Assembly: GCA_036786445.1 (NCBI GenBank)
Contig: DAIQRD010000032.1
Location: 1-20,831, forward strand
Reading direction: 5' to 3'
Source of the DNA: JAAZMF01 sp036786445
Lineage (GTDB): Bacteria > Bacillota > Limnochordia > DTU087
DNA: 20,831 bases
Below the pieces are notes generated by a model. It had not been told where the DNA came from. It worked only from the letters and a program-made list of their open reading frames with translations, and searched no databases. The stretch's first letter is position 1; each line of letters begins with the position of its first letter. The translations under genes were made by a program, and so were the position numbers. Positions 16,252-20,831 of this stretch are shown here, piece by piece.

Positions 16252-17247
16252 CTAGCCCTCGATCTCCTCTATTGTCTTGGGCCCCACTTCCCGCAGCTCA
16301 CGGGCTTTGGCCTCCGGTGCAGAGTCATTGATGAAAGTGCCTGCCCCGGATTCCGCCCCCGCCAGGTATTTGAGCCGATTGGCGCTGCGATGCAATGGGT
16401 AAAACTCTATGCGCAAGTGCCCCTCGCCTCGGTGTTCACCACCGGTGGGAGCTTGATGCATACTCAATATATATGGCAGGGAAAAGCCAAATAGGTGATC
16501 GTATTTCACCATCACCAACTTCAAGACGCGGGCTAAATCCCATTCCCAAGCGGTATCCAGATCTGCCAGGGAGCTTTTGTGCTCTTTGGCAAGTATGTGC
16601 ACTTCATAGGGATACCGGGCATAGAAGGGAATCACCGCCAAGAAATGCTGGCTTTCTGCTACAATCCGCCGGCCATCGCTTTGCTCTTCTGCGGTAATAT
16701 CACAGACAAGGCAACGCCCGGTCTTCTGCCTATGGGCCACAATTGCCTGAACCTCTCGCTCTTGCACTGGCGGTATAAATGGGAACGCGTAAATCTGGCC
16801 ATGGGGGTGGTGCAAAGTCACACCCACAGCGTCACCCTTATTTTCGAAGATAAATACATAGTCAATCTCCGGTCTTGCCCCGAGCTCCTGGTAGCGATCT
16901 TTCCAGACCCTCACTAGGTTGCGGATATGCCCCACTGGTTCATCGGCCAACGTGCCATTATGACGGGGGGAATACAAGACTACTTCACATTCGCCTTTGG
17001 CCATTTCCACTGGGGTGATGTCGGTGCCAATCACATCCGGTGTCGGCGGCTGGGGCTGTAGCGAAGGAAACTTATTTTGGAAGACAACTATCTCATAATC
17101 CTCCGCTGGAACTTCTGTGGGAAACGCTCCGGGCCTAGTCGGACATAAAGGGCAAAAATCCTTAGGTGGTTTGTAAGTGCGGTCCATGCGGTGGGTCGCG
17201 GTGATCACCCACTCTTGCCTGAGGGGGTGCCATCTTAACTCTGACAT
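16252..17247 (-). CDS. galT: galactose-1-phosphate uridylyltransferase
   Basis: 331 residues of the HIT-superfamily GalT family. It swaps UMP between UDP-glucose and galactose-1-phosphate through a histidine-linked intermediate. The active-site HPHGQ is at 147-151, with H149 the nucleophile, and a CPLC zinc pair lies at 32-35. ATG 17247 is chosen because AAAGGAG lies 8 bases upstream; the in-frame GTG at 17256 is less well placed. The start overlaps the end of the small Cys-rich ORF by 13 bases, suggesting coupled translation. Confidence 0.97.
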   Translation of the reverse strand: MSELRWHPLRQEWVITATHRMDRTYKPPKDFCPLCPTRPGAFPTEVPAEDYEIVVFQNKFPSLQPQPPTPDVIGTDITPVEMAKGECEVVLYSPRHNGTLADEPVGHIRNLVRVWKDRYQELGARPEIDYVFIFENKGDAVGVTLHHPHGQIYAFPFIPPVQEREVQAIVAHRQKTGRCLVCDITAEEQSDGRRIVAESQHFLAVIPFYARYPYEVHILAKEHKSSLADLDTAWEWDLARVLKLVMVKYDHLFGFSLPYILSMHQAPTGGEHRGEGHLRIEFYPLHRSANRLKYLAGAESGAGTFINDSAPEAKARELREVGPKTIEEIEG

Positions 17248-17435
17248 GTCCCACACTCCTTTCCCGTAGGGTCAGAATCGGCGCCGGGTGTTGCCTTAGC
17301 ACAACAGCTTGTCCCCGAACTGCAACCGCATCCACACACGTGCTTTCCCCGCTCCCCCGATTCATCTGCCTCGCTACCAAATCGATAATAAATCAAGTAA
17401 CGGCCATCGTCCTTGATAATCTTCTCTTTTTCCAT
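17235..17435 (-). CDS. small cysteine-rich protein encoded between galE and galT
   Basis: 66 residues starting MEKEKIIKDDGRYLIYYRFG, which reads like a short two-stranded fold, then a cysteine-rich tail with C34, C36, C38, C44, C45, C61 and C64 (HVCGCGCSS...CC...CGTC). The tail could bind a metal. The protein-like N-terminus and the overlap with galT support a real gene. No strong ribosome binding site precedes ATG 17435, nor the alternative in-frame ATG 17447. I do not assign a function. It may assist GalT, but that is only position-based inference. Confidence 0.6.
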   Translation of the reverse strand: MEKEKIIKDDGRYLIYYRFGSEADESGERGKHVCGCGCSSGTSCCAKATPGADSDPTGKECGTCQS

Positions 17436-17543
17436 GCTCACTGGCATTCCGCTACAGACCCCATGCGGATGCCCCTTCTCTCCCCCTTCTACAAGATCAT
17501 ACTTTATCGATCGCCCGGCCCGCCGTTCTCACACAGAGATCGG

Positions 17544-18533
17544 CTACTTATCGAACCCCTGGGGATGCTGTTTGTGCCAATCCCAAGCCGTCTGTACAAT
17601 AGTCTCCAAATCATGGTACTTGGGCTGCCAACCCAGCTCTTCCATGATCCGCTGTGAACTGGCAACTAACACCGCCGGATCTCCAGCCCGTCTTGCTCCT
17701 TCCACCCAGGGCAACGGTCTTGCTACGACTTTCTCCACCATATCGATGACTTCCCGCACACTAAAGCCCTCACCATTGCCCAGGTTGTAAGCGGTGGATG
17801 CCTCTCCATCAGCCAAAGCATCCAAGGCCAGTAAGTGAGCTAGAGCCAGATCAGTGACATGCACATAGTCTCTGACACAAGTGCCATCAGGGGTATCGTA
17901 GTCTGTGCCAAAGATCGTCACATGCTCCCTTTGCCCCAAAGCGACCTGCAGAATAATGGGAATCAAGTGACTCTCTGGCCGGTGATCTTCACCAATAACC
18001 CCACTGGGAGAAGCACCAGCGGCATTAAAATACCGCAGAGATATGTGACGCAATCCATAGGCGTGATCATATCTGGCCATTATCTTTTCAAAGAATAGCT
18101 TGCTTTCTCCATAGGGATTTGTGGGTACATGGGGATGGTCTTCATCAATGGGCGTCCTTATGGGTTCCCCATAAACAGCAGCTGTGGAGGAAAACACTAT
18201 GTAGCGAGCATCGTGGCGTACCATTGCATTGAGCAAGTTCAGCCCATTTACGAGGTTATTATGGAAGTACTTATCGGGCTGCTCCACTGATTCGCCCACA
18301 AGGCTATCTGCCGCCAAGTGTACTACCGCTTCAATGCCATGCTTTTCGAATATACCATCGAGGAAGTCTTTATCGGCGAGATCACCTTGAACAAACTCGC
18401 CCCCCAAGACTGCTTCTGGATGGCCTTTCTGGAGGTTATCGAAAATCACAACTCTATGTTTTCCGGTCTTCAGTAGCTCCTCTACCACATGGCTGCCCAC
18501 ATAACCGGCCCCGCCAGTAACCAGGATGTTCAT
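17544..18533 (-). CDS. galE: UDP-glucose 4-epimerase
   Basis: 329 residues, an extended short-chain dehydrogenase that interconverts UDP-galactose and UDP-glucose with bound NAD. GGAGYVGSH (7-15) is the NAD-binding loop. SST at 115-117 and YGESK (141-145) give the catalytic Ser/Thr, Tyr and Lys, and PDGTCVRDYVHV is a typical GalE segment. Full length. The purine-rich site GGGAGAAG lies 11 or more bases before ATG 18533, unusually far, and a five-codon upstream ORF sits between. It is the first gene of the gal set and has its own promoter. Confidence 0.97.
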   Translation of the reverse strand: MNILVTGGAGYVGSHVVEELLKTGKHRVVIFDNLQKGHPEAVLGGEFVQGDLADKDFLDGIFEKHGIEAVVHLAADSLVGESVEQPDKYFHNNLVNGLNLLNAMVRHDARYIVFSSTAAVYGEPIRTPIDEDHPHVPTNPYGESKLFFEKIMARYDHAYGLRHISLRYFNAAGASPSGVIGEDHRPESHLIPIILQVALGQREHVTIFGTDYDTPDGTCVRDYVHVTDLALAHLLALDALADGEASTAYNLGNGEGFSVREVIDMVEKVVARPLPWVEGARRAGDPAVLVASSQRIMEELGWQPKYHDLETIVQTAWDWHKQHPQGFDK

Positions 18534-18544
18534 GCGTGCGGCAT
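18530..18544 (-). promoter_or_regulatory. tiny upstream ORF overlapping the galE start
   Basis: On the minus strand ATG-CCG-CAC-GCA-TGA (MPHA) starts at 18544, and its TGA overlaps the galE ATG as ATGA. The only purine-rich site, GGGAGAAG, lies directly before this small ORF rather than at normal spacing from galE. Translation of galE could therefore depend on reinitiation. Confidence 0.35.
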
Positions 18545-18840
18545 CTTCTCCCTGCCCTTAGCAGCAAAGAGTGATGGCCTTCTCTCCTCTCCCTAGGGGA
18601 ATATGTAAAACGAATAGCAGTCAAATAATGCATACACTACCATCCATGATACCCGTACCTGGGAGATTTATCAACAGGTGGGATTGGAGAAACCAGCTGG
18701 GATGCCAAGCAGAAACGTAGACCCCCGCCCATCGAGGGCGCATAGCCTTCCCGCTAAATTGCCAAAAAGGCCACCTCCGCTCTTCTGGAGATAGCCCATT
18801 GCGCCTGTTTTACAGTTAGCTAGCCCTTAGCCGAGAAGGA
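18534..18840. other. intergenic region ahead of the gal genes
   Basis: About 300 bases with no convincing gene. It contains the galE promoter and a ~105-base leader. The part from 18700 to 18840 holds only short GC-rich hairpins such as CGCCC...GGGCG near 18727-18740 and nothing recognisable as an RNA gene. Confidence 0.5.
18646..18674 (-). promoter_or_regulatory. sigmaA promoter of the gal gene set
   Basis: TTGATA (18669-18674), 17 bases, TATCAT (18646-18651) on the minus strand. The start would be near 18639, giving a ~105-base leader before galE. No comparable promoter was seen in the short gaps down to thiI. Confidence 0.7.
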
Positions 18841-18854
18841 AAATGTTGGTATGA

Positions 18855-18875
18855 CGCCGTTTGGGCGGCTTTTTT
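18855..18875 (+). terminator. short terminator upstream of the transposase promoter
   Basis: GCCG (18856-18859) and CGGC (18866-18869) are followed directly by six T residues (18870-18875). The stem is only 4 bp but all G-C. With no plus-strand gene upstream, it may stop outside transcription from entering the insertion sequence. Confidence 0.5.
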
Positions 18876-18900
18876 ATGTCAAACTTGATACATTTTTGTG

Positions 18901-18929
18901 TTGTATAACGTGGTATAGTATGGTATAAT
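18901..18929 (+). promoter_or_regulatory. transposase promoter
   Basis: TTGTAT (18901-18906), 17 bases, and a perfect TATAAT (18924-18929) lie 28 bases before the transposase ATG. Confidence 0.75.
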
Positions 18930-18957
18930 TTAGATGACTATAAAGGGGGGAAGCTGC

Positions 18958-20730
18958 ATGTTCCTTAAAAAAGTTAAGCAGAAGAACGGCCGTATTCACC
19001 TGAGTATTGTTCATGGGTTTAGAGACCCTGTGACCAAGAAAACACGGCACAAAGTCATTGAAAACTTGGGCTATCTCGACCAATATCTGGAGCGTTATGA
19101 AGATCCTGAGGCACATTTCAGAGAGGTTGTTCGCCAGAGGAATCTGGAAATGATGGAAGAGGAAGCTAGCAAAGAAATTTTCTTAGGCTCGGTCTATGCA
19201 GATGAGTTGATGCAGGAAAACGAATACGCCTTGTATCAACTTGGATTCCTGCCTTTGAGCTCAATTTATCATGAGCTGAAACTGGATCAATTTCTAATCA
19301 ATCGCCAGCGTAGCAAGGCCATAGACTATTCACTAAACGACGTGATGCAGCTGTTGGTTTATACCCGTGTGCTTGCCCCGGGATCCAAGATGGCCAGTTT
19401 CCTGCAAAAGGAAAATATTGCCCGCCCTTTCAACTGTAATTGGTTTGATGTCTACCGTGCCTTGGATTATTTCGCGGACTTTCGGGAAGAGCTTCTCCTT
19501 CACCTGCATGAGCAGGTTCGAATCAATTACAAACGCAAGACCCACGTGGTCTTCTACGATGTTACGAATTATTATTTTGAGATTGATCAGGAAGACGATT
19601 TTCGTCGTAAGGGCTTTTGCAAGCACAACACTCGCAACCCTTTGGTTCAGATGGGGCTACTTCTTGATGCTGATGCTATCCCTATTACATACCGCCTTTT
19701 CAAAGGGAATACACATGACAGCCAAACAATGATGCCTCTGCTACAGGAAACACGTAAGGCCTACGGATTGGGGCGGATCATCACCGTCGCTGACAAGGGC
19801 CTAAACAGTGGCAACAACGTGGCATTTCTTATGGCCAAGGGTGACGGTTTTATTTTCTCGCAAAAAATTCGTGGGGCTGATGAGGCTTTACAAAAATATG
19901 TATTTGACCCAGAAGGCTATGTGGAAATGCAAGGTGTGGTAAAGCAAACCGACGCCTGGGCCGAAGCCACCGGCAATCAAGATAAGCCTATTTTTCGCAT
20001 GAAGTCTAGACCCTACCCCCAGGAGTTTTGGGTAACGCATTCAGACGACAAAAAACGTAAAATCCCTTTGGACGTGAAACAAATAGTTTGTTACAACGAG
20101 TTATACGCCAGACGCCAAAAACATAAACGGGCTGAGATGCTTGAAAAGGCCCAAAAAATCGTAGCACAGCCTAAACGCTACAACAAAAAAGATACGGGTG
20201 GGGCACTACGCTATGTCAAAAATATTGAGTACAACCCGGAAACAGGTGAGTGCATAAATACTAGGCGCATGCCCTATCTGGATCTAGATAAAATCGCCGA
20301 AGATGAAAAATACGATGGCTACTACGTAATCATTACCAGCGAGTTGAAAATGCCTGAACGTGAGGTTGTTAAGGCTTACCACGGGCTTTGGGAGATTGAA
20401 CGTAGCTTTAGAATTACAAAGACAAGCCTTAGAAGCCGTCCGGTGTACGTTTCTCTCGAAAGTCGAATTGAAGCACACTTTCTCACGTGTTACATAGCTC
20501 TACTGATTTTGCGGCTTCTCTGTAAGCGACTAAATGGGGCCTACAGCCCTGAACAGGTGATCCAATCTCTAAAAAATTACCAGGCTTGCCTTGTGAAGGA
20601 CAATGTTTTCAGATTGACTTACTACGATCCCATTATTAAGGATCTCGGCACTGCATTGAATCTCACCCTTAACAGCCGATTCCTCACGACTGGCGGCATC
20701 CGGCAGCTTGTTGCTAACAGCAAAAAATAA
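18958..20730 (+). CDS. IS1634 family DDE transposase
   Basis: 590 residues, near the usual size for this family. The RNase H-fold catalytic residues are placed as D201 in VVFYDVTNYYFE, D279 in IITVADKGLNSGNN and E481 in YHGLWEIERSFR, which is followed by KTSLRSRPVY. The N-terminal ~100 residues (KKVKQKNGRIHLSIVHG..., KVIENLGYL) match the usual opening of the family. ATG 18958 follows a GGGGGG run at 7 bases; the upstream in-frame ATG 18934 lacks one. No frameshift or stop was seen, so the element could be active. Confidence 0.95.
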   Translation: MFLKKVKQKNGRIHLSIVHGFRDPVTKKTRHKVIENLGYLDQYLERYEDPEAHFREVVRQRNLEMMEEEASKEIFLGSVYADELMQENEYALYQLGFLPLSSIYHELKLDQFLINRQRSKAIDYSLNDVMQLLVYTRVLAPGSKMASFLQKENIARPFNCNWFDVYRALDYFADFREELLLHLHEQVRINYKRKTHVVFYDVTNYYFEIDQEDDFRRKGFCKHNTRNPLVQMGLLLDADAIPITYRLFKGNTHDSQTMMPLLQETRKAYGLGRIITVADKGLNSGNNVAFLMAKGDGFIFSQKIRGADEALQKYVFDPEGYVEMQGVVKQTDAWAEATGNQDKPIFRMKSRPYPQEFWVTHSDDKKRKIPLDVKQIVCYNELYARRQKHKRAEMLEKAQKIVAQPKRYNKKDTGGALRYVKNIEYNPETGECINTRRMPYLDLDKIAEDEKYDGYYVIITSELKMPEREVVKAYHGLWEIERSFRITKTSLRSRPVYVSLESRIEAHFLTCYIALLILRLLCKRLNGAYSPEQVIQSLKNYQACLVKDNVFRLTYYDPIIKDLGTALNLTLNSRFLTTGGIRQLVANSKK

Positions 20731-20765
20731 CCCTAGAATATACAACATGCTTCGGAAAAAAGGAA

Positions 20766-20808
20766 ACCTCTGTAAGCCCTTAATATCAAGGGTTACAGAG
20801 GTGTTTTT
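20766..20808 (+). terminator. strong intrinsic terminator after the transposase
   Basis: ACCTCTGTAA (20766-20775) pairs fully with TTACAGAGGT (20793-20802). Inside it CCCTT (20777-20781) pairs with AAGGG (20788-20792) around a 6-base loop, with one bulged G. Five T residues (20804-20808) follow. Confidence 0.9.
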
Positions 20809-20831
20809 CACTTTCTACTGTTAAAGTCGAG

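Larger units (their letters stand above)
18840..20831 (+). mobile_element. IS1634-type insertion sequence (ends not resolved)
   Basis: An intact transposase gene with its own promoter, an upstream terminator and a strong downstream terminator sits beside the gal genes. Base composition is visibly more AT-rich than the neighbouring genes. I found no matching terminal inverted repeats or target duplication. The right end may lie past the window, so the limits given are approximate. Confidence 0.7.

Noticed and set aside
18604..18619. TGTAAAACGAATAGCA as a LacI/GalR-type operator in the galE leader
   Set aside because: The central CG and outer TG/CA fit, but the half-sites are not symmetric enough to support it.
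18900..20746. GTTGTATA at 18900-18907 and its inverse at 20739-20746 as IS terminal repeats
   Set aside because: Only 8 bp; the left copy overlaps the promoter -35 and the right copy lies before the terminator, so chance similarity is more likely.
1..20831. CRISPR arrays, tRNA and rRNA genes
   Set aside because: No regularly spaced repeats, cloverleaf-like sequence or rRNA signature was seen on either strand.

Overview
The window reads as chromosome of an anaerobic bacterium of the Bacillota (Firmicutes) type. The evidence is strong AGGAGG-type ribosome binding sites, an S-box (SAM-I) riboswitch ahead of metK, a rhodanese-less ThiI next to a NifS-type desulfurase, a clostridial 2[4Fe-4S] ferredoxin with a TM1266-like hydrogenase-system regulator, and a membrane pyrophosphatase. 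One gene encodes a large protein whose last ~600 residues look like an outer-membrane beta-barrel, so the organism may be a diderm member of the phylum (Limnochordia/Hydrogenispora-like lineages would fit). That placement is inference.

Layout. 1-57: tail of a plus-strand gene. 197-769: ferredoxin and TM1266-like regulator on the minus strand; the ferredoxin has its own promoter, whose -35 hexamer is the exact centre of a perfect palindrome. 1023-1874: plus-strand membrane protein joining a RING-like zinc finger, one transmembrane helix and a shortened solute-binding-protein-like domain, ended by a strong terminator. 2037-2675: cyclase/kynurenine-formamidase-like hydrolase. 2728-8620: three minus-strand genes for exported proteins, in transcription order a small secreted subunit-like protein, a three-Ig-domain chaperone-like protein and a 1325-residue beta-barrel protein. 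8847-10287: metK with riboswitch and promoter. 10384-12455: hppA with its own sigmaA-type promoter. 12499-18674: six minus-strand genes, galE, a small Cys-rich ORF, galT, galK, a cysteine desulfurase and thiI, apparently read from a promoter ahead of galE. 18840-20831: an intact IS1634-type transposase gene with its own promoter and terminators on both sides; its codon and base use is more AT-rich than the rest.

How genes work together. galE/galT/galK form the Leloir pathway. The desulfurase and ThiI make 4-thiouridine in tRNA (NifZ-ThiI pair). MetK is controlled by its own product through the riboswitch. The most notable region is the export cluster: order and protein types recall chaperone-usher pilus loci (subunit, Ig-fold chaperone, outer-membrane barrel), but no protein is an obvious PapD, FimD or known pilin. 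The small secreted protein and the N-terminal domain of the barrel protein share a recognisable pattern along their whole length, which links them functionally. This is the best candidate here for an undescribed surface-assembly system.
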